A stretch of 8,531 nt of DNA from Anaerolineae bacterium (GCA_016931365.1 JAFGEY010000441.1:1-8531), one strand, 5' to 3'; shown: positions 1-7,991, counted from the first letter of the stretch. A program made the numbers and translations. The notes: generated by a model from the sequence alone, not told the origin.

Positions 1-3000
1 GCGTTGGCGGCCGGGCTGCTGCCGTTCATCACCCGCACCTGCGTGCCGCGCACGCGGAAGGGAAAGGTGGAAGCGGCATATGCACTGTAAAGGTAGGGGC
101 CGGGGATGGCATTTTTCGTGCCGGTCACGATGGCCGGCACGGCCTGGATGCGAAACACCACGTTGTCGGATTGGCCGAAAAAGCCGCTACCAGCGACGTC
201 CCACAGGTAGGTGTAGACCTTGCCGCTGTTCAGGGTCGCGGTCATCCCCCAAGAGAGCAGCGTGCCCACATTGCCGCCGACTGCATCGGCAACAGTAAGC
301 GTCCAGGTGCCGGTCAGGGGATAGCCGTCAAAGCGGGCCAGCGTCCATTCCGGGCGGTAGCGGCCGGCAAAGGGGGCCGTGCCGCTGAGAACGGATGTCG
401 CTGCTTCATCGTCAAAGACGGTGTTGGAAAAGTTGGCTCCGCTGCTGCCGCGCCCGTTGACCAGCAACGCCGAACGGCTGAACGGCGCGGTGAGGGTGAT
501 GACCAGGTCGCTGTCGCGGGCGTGCGCCAGGTTGACCCGCACGTCTAGATCGGCGATGGCATCGGTGGTAGTGAAGGTCAGCGTCGAGGTGATCAAGCCG
601 AGGTCAGGGATGGAGAGATTGGGCGAAACTGCTTTGGTGCGCGTAAAAAAGGCGGTGGTAGACAAGTTGGCCGTCACCGTGCCGGTGGCTGCCACGGCGG
701 GCAGCCATTGGCCTCCGCCGCCGGGCGAGTACCAGGCGCGGACGAGGCGCACCGCATCGCCCTGCGGATCGAAGAGCGTGTAAGTGATTGGAATGGTGTT
801 TGAGTAGATGCGCGGTGAGGAGTACAGATCGGCATTGGGACCCGGACGGGCCACGCGGACAACTGGAATGGAACCGGGCAAGGCAAGCCCATCGCGGCTG
901 TTGCGGTACAGCCGGTTGTGAACGATATTTCCGAGAGCCAGGTCGAGATCGCCATCCCCGTCCACATCTCCCCAGGCCGCACCATGAGTTCCTCCGTCTT
1001 CGCTCGAGGTCCAAAGATTGTCGGCCGCCGTCTGCAAGACGCCGCCGATGTTCAGAAAGACTTTGCTCCGCCCTTGCTTATTTCCGGCGACCAGATCCAG
1101 ATCGCCATCGCCGTTCACATCCCCCCAGGCTACGCTATATGTCCAATAAGTATCACGCGACGTCCATGTTGGGGTCATCTGCAACGTACCCCCGATATTC
1201 AGATAGACCTTGTCCGGCTCCATGTAATTCCCGGCGGCCAGATCCAGGTCGCCGTCGCCGTCCATATCGCCCCAGGCTACGCTTTGAGTTCTATCCTCAT
1301 CGTCAGCGGTCCAAATGGCAGGAGTCTGTAACATGCTGCCTGCGTTCAAGTAAACCTTGTCTGGGCCATTGTTTCCTGCCGCCAGATCGAGGTCCCCATC
1401 GCCATCTATATCCCCGAAAGCGATGCTGAGTGTCTGAAAACCATCGGCAGCAGTCCAGACCGGGGCGGATTGCAGCGTACCTTCCCCATTCAAATAGACC
1501 CTGATCCCATTACCCCCGATGGCCAAGTCGAGTCGCCCATCTCCATTCACATCTCCCCAGGCCACGCAGTGGGCGTTGATGGTAAAGGACGTTGTCCAAG
1601 TGGAGGTCAGTTGCAACGTGCCTCCTACATTCGAATAAACCTTGCTAGGGGTGTCGTGATTTCCGACTGCCAGATCGAGATCGTTATCGCCATCTACATC
1701 TCCCCAGGCTATACCTGTGGTGGTTTCAGTGACGGAGGCTGTCCATGCGGCAGCCGGTTGCAGCATGCCATCCACATTCAGATAGACCCTGTTTGGATAG
1801 AGAGTGCCGGGTGGAAAGTCAAGGACACCATTTCCAGTGGCTAGGTCGAGGTCGCCATCCCCATCCATGTCTCCCCAGGCCGCGCTCCAGGTGCCGGCAT
1901 AGTCGCTTTCACCAGAAGTCCAGGCCGCTATAGTCTGCAAAGTGCTCCCTACATTCAGGTAGACCTTGTTCGGACGGGACCAGTTTCCAGCCGCCAGGTC
2001 GAGGGAGCCGTCACCGTCCATATCACTCCAGGCTATGCTTTGAGTTTCGTCATAGCCGTCACTGAAGGCCCAGGCCGCGGCGGGCTGTAGCACACCACCC
2101 TCATTCAGGTAGACTTTGCTCGGGTAACAGGTATAAGGTGCATCAGTCATGCACCCATTGCCGGCAGTCAGGTCGAGGTCGCCGTCGCCGTCCACATCGC
2201 CCCAGGCCACGCTGGCGGTCCAGTCAATATCATTGGAGCTCCAGGTAGGAGTGATCTGCAACATGCCTCCGACGTTCAGATAAACCTTGTCTGGATAACC
2301 TGTATAGGGCGAATGAGGCAAGTGCCCATTTCCGACGGCCAGATCGAGAAGTCCATCGCCGTTCACATCTCCCCAGGCCAGGCTACGCGTTGCTTCAATG
2401 ACGCCTGGAGACCATGTCGAAGTAGTCTGCAACATTCCTCCTACATTCAGGTAAACCTTGTTCGAACTGATTGCATCATTCCCAACAGCTAAGTCAAGGA
2501 GACCATCTCCATTCATATCTCCCCAGGCCACACTGGTGGTTCGTTCAACGTTGGCAGCAACCCAAGTAGGAGTTGTTTGCAGCATTCCTCCCACATTCAG
2601 ATAGACCGCGTTCAGATTATCACCGTGATTCCCAACGGCCAAGTCTAGATACCCGTCGCCATTCATGTCTCCCCAGGCGATGCTGGTTGTACATTCGCTG
2701 ATCGGCGCTGTCCAGATCGGGGTGGTCTGCAAGGCACCTCCAACGTTCAGGTAGACCTTGCTTTGGTAGCAGGTGAACGGCGGATAAGACAGGGCGCCAT
2801 TTCCAACAGCTAAGTCGAGGTAGCCATCTCTATTCATATCTCCCCAGGCTAAACTGGTGGTTGGCGCCTGGTCGGCGGAGGTCCAGGCCGGAGCGGTTTG
2901 CAAGGTTCCCCCCACATTCAAGTAGATTTTAGCCCAACCGCCCTCTGCTTCCCGGCATCCAGCGGCCAGGTCAAGATCGCCGTCCCCATCCACGTCTCCC

Positions 3001-3218
3001 CAGACCACACTCGTAGTTTTGCAGCTGTCGCCAGAAATCCAGGACGGGGTGATATTCAAGCCAATCGGCCCATCGGCATGAACTATTGGCGGATCAGAAG
3101 CGAGTGCATGCATGCCCAACCATAAGGCCATCACCGATAATAAGAGGGCTAGAAGCACACTCGTCTTGTGTAAAATGGGAAAACGCGAGAATATTTGCAA
3201 AGCACGCAAATGAGACAT
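1..3218 (-). CDS. Secreted FG-GAP/VCBS repeat protein with P-domain (3' end outside window)
   Basis: The frame reads leftward from ATG at 3218-3216 and stays open for 1072 codons to the window edge, so the C-terminus is missing. AAGGAG (3230-3225) lies 6 nt before the start. Residues 1-41 form a signal peptide: basic start, hydrophobic stretch LLALLLSVMALWLG, and likely cleavage after HALA. From about residue 70 to 775 there are 14 repeats, each with a core like AWGDVDGDGDLDLAAGN followed by KVYLNVGGTLQ. The Trp of the first core is residue 73 and of the last 749. These are FG-GAP/VCBS repeats, known to form beta-propeller blades with Ca2+ held by the DxDxDG-like loop. A linker (about 776-867) follows. 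Residues about 868-995 match the P-domain of proprotein convertases (IPDLG start, DLVITLTAP, LTGTWTLTVAD, LLSWGM). The tail (VRGTQVRV near 1060) starts another extracellular region. The protein is predicted to be exported, either cell-surface or released. Its function is unknown: binding or adhesion is inferred, and no catalytic domain is visible. Confidence 0.93.
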   Translation of the reverse strand, partial: MSHLRALQIFSRFPILHKTSVLLALLLSVMALWLGMHALASDPPIVHADGPIGLNITPSWISGDSCKTTSVVWGDVDGDGDLDLAAGCREAEGGWAKIYLNVGGTLQTAPAWTSADQAPTTSLAWGDMNRDGYLDLAVGNGALSYPPFTCYQSKVYLNVGGALQTTPIWTAPISECTTSIAWGDMNGDGYLDLAVGNHGDNLNAVYLNVGGMLQTTPTWVAANVERTTSVAWGDMNGDGLLDLAVGNDAISSNKVYLNVGGMLQTTSTWSPGVIEATRSLAWGDVNGDGLLDLAVGNGHLPHSPYTGYPDKVYLNVGGMLQITPTWSSNDIDWTASVAWGDVDGDGDLDLTAGNGCMTDAPYTCYPSKVYLNEGGVLQPAAAWAFSDGYDETQSIAWSDMDGDGSLDLAAGNWSRPNKVYLNVGSTLQTIAAWTSGESDYAGTWSAAWGDMDGDGDLDLATGNGVLDFPPGTLYPNRVYLNVDGMLQPAAAWTASVTETTTGIAWGDVDGDNDLDLAVGNHDTPSKVYSNVGGTLQLTSTWTTSFTINAHCVAWGDVNGDGRLDLAIGGNGIRVYLNGEGTLQSAPVWTAADGFQTLSIAFGDIDGDGDLDLAAGNNGPDKVYLNAGSMLQTPAIWTADDEDRTQSVAWGDMDGDGDLDLAAGNYMEPDKVYLNIGGTLQMTPTWTSRDTYWTYSVAWGDVNGDGDLDLVAGNKQGRSKVFLNIGGVLQTAADNLWTSSEDGGTHGAAWGDVDGDGDLDLALGNIVHNRLYRNSRDGLALPGSIPVVRVARPGPNADLYSSPRIYSNTIPITYTLFDPQGDAVRLVRAWYSPGGGGQWLPAVAATGTVTANLSTTAFFTRTKAVSPNLSIPDLGLITSTLTFTTTDAIADLDVRVNLAHARDSDLVITLTAPFSRSALLVNGRGSSGANFSNTVFDDEAATSVLSGTAPFAGRYRPEWTLARFDGYPLTGTWTLTVADAVGGNVGTLLSWGMTATLNSGKVYTYLWDVAGSGFFGQSDNVVFRIQAVPAIVTGTKNAIPGPYLYSAYAASTFPFRVRGTQVRVMNGSSPAAN
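930..3020 (-). repeat. 14 tandem FG-GAP/VCBS coding repeats
   Basis: These are tandem in-frame repeats inside the secreted protein gene. Using the conserved Trp codon (CCA on the plus strand) as a marker, units lie at 3002, 2846, 2675, 2525, 2375, 2204, 2030, 1877, 1706, 1559, 1418 (Phe in place of Trp), 1274, 1127 and 974. Spacings run from 141 to 174 bp and all are multiples of three. The plus-strand string TCCCCAGGC recurs in most units, as do variants of ACATTCAGGTAGACCTTG. Units 2, 5, 6 and 8 are the long class (171-174 bp), because of a loop of the type PYTCYPSKVYLN. The repeats code for protein; they are not a CRISPR array or satellite. Confidence 0.92.
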
Positions 3219-3224
3219 GGCAAA

Positions 3225-3230
3225 CTCCTT
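3225..3230 (-). promoter_or_regulatory. Ribosome binding site of the FG-GAP gene
   Basis: AAGGAG on the minus strand, 6 nt upstream of the ATG at 3218. It fixes the start, and the residues that follow make a convincing signal peptide. Confidence 0.85.
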
Positions 3231-3308
3231 CGTAAAACAGCGTACTCTTGTAAATATATGTGAAACTTTGCAAAAGGCATAGCGGTTTGTCACAGCCAGT
3301 CTGAATTC

Positions 3309-3317
3309 GTTATACCA
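3309..3317 (-). promoter_or_regulatory. Possible extended -10 promoter for the FG-GAP gene
   Basis: On the minus strand this reads TGGTATAAC, which fits an extended -10 element (TGn followed by a TATAAT-like hexamer, 5 of 6). No good -35 is visible at 16-18 bp, which extended -10 promoters can tolerate. It would give a 5' leader of roughly 85 nt. The short inverted repeat CATGC-AG-GCATG (3316-3327) overlaps its upstream edge, where a regulator could act. The call rests only on similarity to the consensus. Confidence 0.35.
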
Positions 3318-3550
3318 TGCAGGCATGACAAAACGTGACAGCAAACAACCGGTCCGGTCGGTGGATGGACGCGATTGGGCGATGAAAACAGCAAGGGTGG
3401 CGTAGGCTGTTTGGCGTCCAGTGCGGCGGCGATACGAGGTGTTTCTAAATACGATTATATCATCTTTTGTTTGCCTTGCAAGAGGGAAACCAGACTGTGC
3501 CAGATAACGCCAGGAGGCGCCGTCGTGCACACGCTCACACTCAATTTCTG

Positions 3551-3579
3551 TTGCCAATCTGCTCAGACTATGGTATTCT
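3551..3579 (+). promoter_or_regulatory. Sigma70-like promoter of the cyclase-ATPase-TPR gene
   Basis: TTGCCA (3551-3556, 5 of 6 to the -35 consensus) is followed by exactly 17 bp and then TATTCT (3574-3579, 4 of 6 to the -10 consensus). Transcription would start near 3586, giving a leader of about 35 nt. The ribosome binding site AGGAGG at 3611-3616 lies 4 nt before the ATG at 3621, which is a short but workable spacing. Confidence 0.6.
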
Positions 3580-3620
3580 TGAGGTTGTTGAAATAGCGAG
3601 CAGTTGTCACAGGAGGCGCT

Positions 3621-6600
3621 ATGGATGCTCTGACTGCCTACATCCCGCTGGATCGCTGCCGGGCCATCGCCCGCGGCGAAGACCTGCCCGAGCGTACGTC
3701 CGGTGCGGCCATGTTCGCCGACATCTCCGGCTTTACCCCGCTGACCGAAGCGCTGGTGCGCGAACTCGGCTCGCGGCGCGCCGCCGAAGAACTGACCCGC
3801 AACCTCAACCTGGTCTATGGCGCGCTCATCGATGAAATTCACCGCTATGGCGGCAGCGTGGTCAGCTTTGCCGGCGACGCCATCACCTGTTGGTTTGACG
3901 ATGCAGACCCTTCGGGTTTGGGAAAACCCCAAGGGTCTGTACGCGCCGCCGCCTGTGGATTGACCATGCAGCGGGTGATGGCGGGCTTTGCCGCCATCCA
4001 GACGCCCTCCGGCGGCCGCGTCCCCCTGGCAATCAAGGTCTCGATCGCCGCCGGCCCGGCGCGGCGCTTTTCAGTTGGCGACCCGGCCATCCAGACCATT
4101 GACGTGCTGGCTGGGCGCACCCTCGACCGCGTGGCGCACGCCGGCAAGCTGACCGGGCGCGGCGAGGTGGTGGTGGATGAGCAGGTCGCCGAACGGTGGG
4201 GGGCCGTCCAGACATGGCGGCAAGACACCGCGTTCGCGCCCCAAACGTCCGGCACGGCTCATCTGCCGGGCGCGACCGGCCCATTGGTCGATCCGGGCGA
4301 TGCTGCCGGCGAACGCTTTGCCGTCATCGGCGAGCGGGCCGACGCTCCCGTGCCCGGCCCGGGCGAGTCCATCCAGGCTCCACTGCTGACCGAAACGCAG
4401 GCCCGCCCCTGGGTGCTGCCGCCGGTCTATGAGCAGATCAAGAGCGGGCAGGCGCGTTTCCTGGCCGAACTGCGCCCGGCGGTGGCCCTCTTTCTCAAGT
4501 TCGGCGGGCTGGACTATGACGGAGACGATGCGGTACAGCACAAGCTGGATGCCTACGTCCACTGGGTGCAGAACGTCCTGCTGCGCTATGACAGCTATCT
4601 CTTCCAGTTGATCACCGGCGACAAGGGCAGCTATCTCTATGCCGCGTTCGGCGCGCCGCGCACTCACGAAGACGACGCCGCGCGCGCCGTCGCCGCCGCA
4701 TTCGAACTGCACGCCTTGCCCGCCGACCTGCGTTCGGCCATTTCGGGCATCCAGATCGGCCTCAGCCAGGGAGCGATGCGCGCCGGCGATTACGGCGGGC
4801 CGGCCCGCCGCACCTATGGCGTGCTCGGCGACGAAGTGACCCTGGCCGCGCGGCTGATGGAAGCCGCCGTCGCCGGGCGCACGCTGGCCAGCCAGCGCGT
4901 CGCCGACGCGGCCGCCCGTAGCTTTCGTTTCGAGTACGTGGACACCGTCCCGCTCAAGGGCAAGCGGCAGCCGATGCAAGTCTTTCGTCCTCTGGAGCGG
5001 CGCCGCGAGCCGCTGCAAGCGGCCACCCAGGCGTTCGCCGTTCCGCTGACCGGGCGCGACGCCGAGCTGGCTCAGATGCGCCAGGCGCTGACCCAGGCGA
5101 TGGAAGGCCAAGGGCAGATCGTCCGCCTGGAAGGGACGGCTGGAGTGGGCAAGAGCCACCTGGCCGCCACCTTTGCCCAAGAGGCGCGCGACCGCGGCTT
5201 GCAGGTGGCGACAGGGGCCTGCCAGAGCGCGGGGCAGGGCGAACCCTACGCTGCCTGGCGGGCGATCTTTCGCGCTCTGTTCAACATGGCCGAAGAGCCG
5301 TCCAGCCTGGAGCGTATGTCAGAAGTGATGGCCTGGATCAACGGCCAGGTCAAACACGTGCAAACCGTGATCGACCACCTCAACTCCGATTGGCTGACTC
5401 GCCTGCCGCTACTCGGCGACCTGCTGCAATTGCCCATCGCCGACAACCCCACCACCGCCGCCCTCGACCCGCAGATGCGCCAGCAGTGGCTGTTTACCTT
5501 GCTGGCCGAACTGGTGCAAACCTGGGCGCAGTCCAGACCGCTGTTCTTGCTGATCGAAGACGCTCAGTGGATGGACGAAGCCTCCCTGCGCCTGACCCTC
5601 AACCTGGCCTGGGCGCTGGCGCAGACGCCGGCGCTGCTCCTGCTGACCCACCGCGCCGATGCTCCGTTCCTGCCCGACCTGAACCGGTTGCCCTATCATC
5701 ATCATCTGGTCCTGGGCGAACTCGCGCCAGAAGGGATCGCCGCGCTGGTGTCCGGCCGGCTGCAAGGCGCGCCCTCGACGCTGGCCCTGTCATTCATCCA
5801 GGCGCGCGTGCAGGGCAATCCCTTTTTTGCCCGCGAGCTGGTAGACGCGCTGCGGGAATCGGACGGGCTGGCGCAGGAGGAAGGCATTTGGACGCTGTCC
5901 AGGCCGGTTTTCGATGCGCTGCGACAGGCTCGCTGTTTGCTCAAGCGCAACGGCGGTTGGGTGCTGGCTCCCGACGCTGAGCTGTCGGCGGCGTTGGCCA
6001 GTATTCCGGGCCTGGACATCCCCGATTCGATCCACAACACCATTCTGTCGCGCCTCGACCGGCTGGTCGAAGCGCCCAAACTGACCCTCAAGGTGGCCAG
6101 CGTGATCGGGCGCGCCTCCGGCCTGAATCTGCTGTCGCAGGCGCACCCCGTCCACCCCGACATGCCGGCATTGCTGGAACAGGTCAAGGAACTGGAGACG
6201 CGCAGCTTTGTGCGCCAGGAAATCTCGCCACAGGGCGCGCTGTCATGCGCCTTTCGCAACAACCTGACCCAAGAAGTGACCTATGAGACGCTGCTGGATG
6301 AACAGCGGTGCGAGCTGCACGGCTCGGTGGGTGAAGCGATGGAACACTTGCAGCCCGACGCGGTCGAGCCGCTGGCCTATCACTATGGGCGCAGCCACGC
6401 GCGAGACAAAGCCATGATCTACCTGGAGCGGGCGGCGCGCAAGGCGCAGCAGGAATACGCCAACGAGATCGCCCTGCACAATTACAGCGAGGCGCTCAAG
6501 TTGGAGGATCGCTGGGAGTGGCGCAAAGGGCAGGTGGAGACGCTGCATATCCTGGGCCGGCGCGAGGAAGAGCTGGTCGCGCTCAAAGGGCTGGCAGCCC

Positions 6601-7922
6601 ACCCGCAGGCGCCGGTCGAGGAGACAGCCTATCTGTGGGGGCAGTATTACGAAACGATCGGCGAATTCAAAAAGGCGCAGGCGGCGATCAATCGGGCGGC
6701 CAAAGCGTGTTGGGAACGCGGCGACGAGATCGGCCAGGCGCGCTGCCTGGCGCAGGCCGGGCTGGTCGCCCGGCGGCAGGGCGATTACAAGCGGGCGCGC
6801 CGCTGGTACGAGCAGGCGTTGGCCTTGTTCAAGGATCGGCAGGCTTGCCAGGGTGAGCAGGCGCGGGTGTTGGTGCAGACGCTTAACGGGCTGGGCGCCG
6901 TCCATCGCCAAACGGGGCAGTTTGAGCGGGCGCGCGCCTGCTACCAGGAGGCGTTGTCCCTCAGTCAGGCGTGCAGCAACCGTCTGGGCCAGGCAGAGGC
7001 GCTCAATCACCTGGGCGGCGCGTGCTATTACCAGCGCCAGTTGGCTGAAGCGCGAGATCACTATCAGCAGGCGCTCGAAATCCGCCGCGCGATCGGCGAC
7101 CGCGCCGGCGAAGGGGTGGGCCTGCTGAACCTGGCGCAGGTGCATTTCGATCTGGGCGATTATGCCCGGGCAGAGCAGGATTACCGCCAGGCGTTGGCCA
7201 TCCAGCAGGCCATCGGCAACCGCTGGGAAGAGGTGAACGACTGGCTGGGGCTGGGGGCCGTGCATCTGGAATTGGGCGACCTGGCGCAGGCGCAAACGTG
7301 CTTTCAACAGGGACTGCAGATTGCCCAATCCATCGGCGATCAGAGTGGGCAGGCGTACGCGCTGGTCAACCTGGGACTGGCCCTGCGCGACGCCGGTCGG
7401 TATGCTGTGGCCCAAAAGGCGCTGGTCGAGGGTCTCAAGCTGGCCGAGGCGCAGGAGGATCGCTACCTGATCTCTAGCTATCACAGCTACCTGGGTGAGG
7501 TCTATCTCTGCCTGGGACAGCCCGATCTGGCAGAGCAGGCGGTGCAGGCATCGCTGGCCATACGCCGCGCGCTGGACATGCGCCCGCGCATGGCCGACGA
7601 CTGGGCCACCCTGGCGGCGATCTATTTGGCCGGCGAGCGGGTCGGTGAGGCAGTCAGCTGCGCAGCAGAGGCGTTGTCCATCCTGCAGGAAAGCGGCGTC
7701 GAGGGGGTCGAGTTCGCGTCGCGCGATTATTTCATCTGCTGCCAGGCGCTGTCGGCAAATGGACAAACGCAACAAGCCCAGGCGGCGCTGCGCGCTGCCC
7801 ACGAACTGGTGATGGCGCGGGCAGACAAAATCGTCGACCCGGCCCTGCGCCGCTCGTTCCTGGAGCGGGTAGCGGTCAACCGGCAGATCGTCGAGCAAGC
7901 GGGACGGTTGGGCATCCCATAA
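3621..7922 (+). CDS. Tandem class III cyclase domains, P-loop ATPase and TPR protein (sAC-like)
   Basis: This is a 1433-residue protein with no signal peptide or membrane segment, so it is probably cytoplasmic. Cyclase domain 1 spans about residues 27-200 (AMFADISGFTPLTE). Its D34 and D86 match the two metal-binding Asp residues of class III cyclases. Domain 2 spans about 280-460 (RPAVALFLKFGG, TGDKGSYLYAAFG, VLGDEVTLAARLM). It keeps D334 and R411, but has K293 in the first Asp position and T407 where catalytic Asn is usual. An ATPase follows: GRD at 478-480, Walker A GTAGVGKS at 505-512 (K511), Walker B LFLLIED at 641-647, GNPFF at 732-736, then a helical linker. TPRs of about 40 residues fill roughly 916-1395. 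The C1-C2-NTPase-TPR order is that of soluble adenylyl cyclase and of bacterial homologues that pair a cyclase with a STAND-type ATPase. Known members make cAMP; activity here is uncertain because of the substitutions. An in-frame palindrome adds about 11 residues near 95-105. The likely role is ligand- or partner-gated signalling through the TPR sensor. Confidence 0.93.
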   Translation: MDALTAYIPLDRCRAIARGEDLPERTSGAAMFADISGFTPLTEALVRELGSRRAAEELTRNLNLVYGALIDEIHRYGGSVVSFAGDAITCWFDDADPSGLGKPQGSVRAAACGLTMQRVMAGFAAIQTPSGGRVPLAIKVSIAAGPARRFSVGDPAIQTIDVLAGRTLDRVAHAGKLTGRGEVVVDEQVAERWGAVQTWRQDTAFAPQTSGTAHLPGATGPLVDPGDAAGERFAVIGERADAPVPGPGESIQAPLLTETQARPWVLPPVYEQIKSGQARFLAELRPAVALFLKFGGLDYDGDDAVQHKLDAYVHWVQNVLLRYDSYLFQLITGDKGSYLYAAFGAPRTHEDDAARAVAAAFELHALPADLRSAISGIQIGLSQGAMRAGDYGGPARRTYGVLGDEVTLAARLMEAAVAGRTLASQRVADAAARSFRFEYVDTVPLKGKRQPMQVFRPLERRREPLQAATQAFAVPLTGRDAELAQMRQALTQAMEGQGQIVRLEGTAGVGKSHLAATFAQEARDRGLQVATGACQSAGQGEPYAAWRAIFRALFNMAEEPSSLERMSEVMAWINGQVKHVQTVIDHLNSDWLTRLPLLGDLLQLPIADNPTTAALDPQMRQQWLFTLLAELVQTWAQSRPLFLLIEDAQWMDEASLRLTLNLAWALAQTPALLLLTHRADAPFLPDLNRLPYHHHLVLGELAPEGIAALVSGRLQGAPSTLALSFIQARVQGNPFFARELVDALRESDGLAQEEGIWTLSRPVFDALRQARCLLKRNGGWVLAPDAELSAALASIPGLDIPDSIHNTILSRLDRLVEAPKLTLKVASVIGRASGLNLLSQAHPVHPDMPALLEQVKELETRSFVRQEISPQGALSCAFRNNLTQEVTYETLLDEQRCELHGSVGEAMEHLQPDAVEPLAYHYGRSHARDKAMIYLERAARKAQQEYANEIALHNYSEALKLEDRWEWRKGQVETLHILGRREEELVALKGLAAHPQAPVEETAYLWGQYYETIGEFKKAQAAINRAAKACWERGDEIGQARCLAQAGLVARRQGDYKRARRWYEQALALFKDRQACQGEQARVLVQTLNGLGAVHRQTGQFERARACYQEALSLSQACSNRLGQAEALNHLGGACYYQRQLAEARDHYQQALEIRRAIGDRAGEGVGLLNLAQVHFDLGDYARAEQDYRQALAIQQAIGNRWEEVNDWLGLGAVHLELGDLAQAQTCFQQGLQIAQSIGDQSGQAYALVNLGLALRDAGRYAVAQKALVEGLKLAEAQEDRYLISSYHSYLGEVYLCLGQPDLAEQAVQASLAIRRALDMRPRMADDWATLAAIYLAGERVGEAVSCAAEALSILQESGVEGVEFASRDYFICCQALSANGQTQQAQAALRAAHELVMARADKIVDPALRRSFLERVAVNRQIVEQAGRLGIP
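3903..3940 (+). repeat. Palindromic mini-element within cyclase domain 1
   Basis: The arms 3904-3919 and 3924-3939 pair with a single C-C mismatch (3913/3930) around the 4-base loop GGGA. A further G-T wobble pair is possible at 3903/3940. The coding strand reads DPSGLGKPQGS (residues about 95-105) between CWFDDA and VRAAACGL. In other class III cyclases the GDA...CWF strand usually runs on within a few residues into the helix represented here by RAAACGL, so the segment looks inserted. Its length keeps the frame. I see no second copy in the window. A chance hairpin is possible but unlikely given 15 Watson-Crick pairs out of 16 positions. Confidence 0.6.
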
Positions 7923-7991
7923 AAATCTTTCTGGATGCGCGGAGCGTTTGTTCCTGGGGGCAGAGCCGTCGCCTGTCGTTGCGAGGGATGG

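Larger units (their letters stand above)
3219..3620. other. Divergent intergenic region, no gene
   Basis: These 402 bases separate two divergently transcribed genes. The stretch is richer in A+T than the flanking genes, especially 3231-3345 and 3440-3600. It holds a candidate promoter in each direction and three copies of the pentamer TGACA: 3326-3330 and 3336-3340 on the plus strand, exactly 10 bp apart, and 3288-3292 inverted. The 9-mer TTGTCACAG occurs at 3287-3295 and again at 3604-3612, just before the rightward gene. The 73-codon frame at 3375-3596 has no ribosome binding site and no recognisable protein character, so I do not call it. I see no terminator hairpin or riboswitch. Confidence 0.7.

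Noticed and set aside
930..3020. Regularly spaced repeats resembling a CRISPR array
   Set aside because: Spacings vary from 141 to 174 bp, always in multiples of three, the repeats are imperfect, and the whole stretch translates into FG-GAP units.
80..3125. Plus-strand open frames in the first 3.2 kb (for example 171-548, 918-1331, 1470-1844, 2898-3125)
   Set aside because: They lie opposite one continuous minus-strand frame with a signal peptide, clear FG-GAP repeats and a P-domain. Their own repetitive character merely mirrors those repeats.
3259..3294. Possible CRP-type cAMP receptor site (TGTGA at 3259-3263 and TCACA at 3290-3294)
   Set aside because: The half-sites are 26 nt apart rather than the 6 of a CRP operator. 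It is tempting next to a cyclase-like gene but not supported.
3375..3596. 73-codon open frame in the intergenic region
   Set aside because: It has no ribosome binding site and no family resemblance, and it overlaps the promoter of the cyclase-type gene.
6243..7898. 551-codon minus-strand open frame, and another at 4071-5180
   Set aside because: Long antisense frames are common opposite GC-rich genes. The plus strand here encodes unmistakable cyclase, ATPase and TPR motifs, and the antisense products show no recognisable domain.
7935..7991. Longer N-terminus for the antitoxin from ATG 7935
   Set aside because: There is no ribosome binding site there, the added residues have no Phd/YefM character, and GAGGGA precedes the ATG at 7992.
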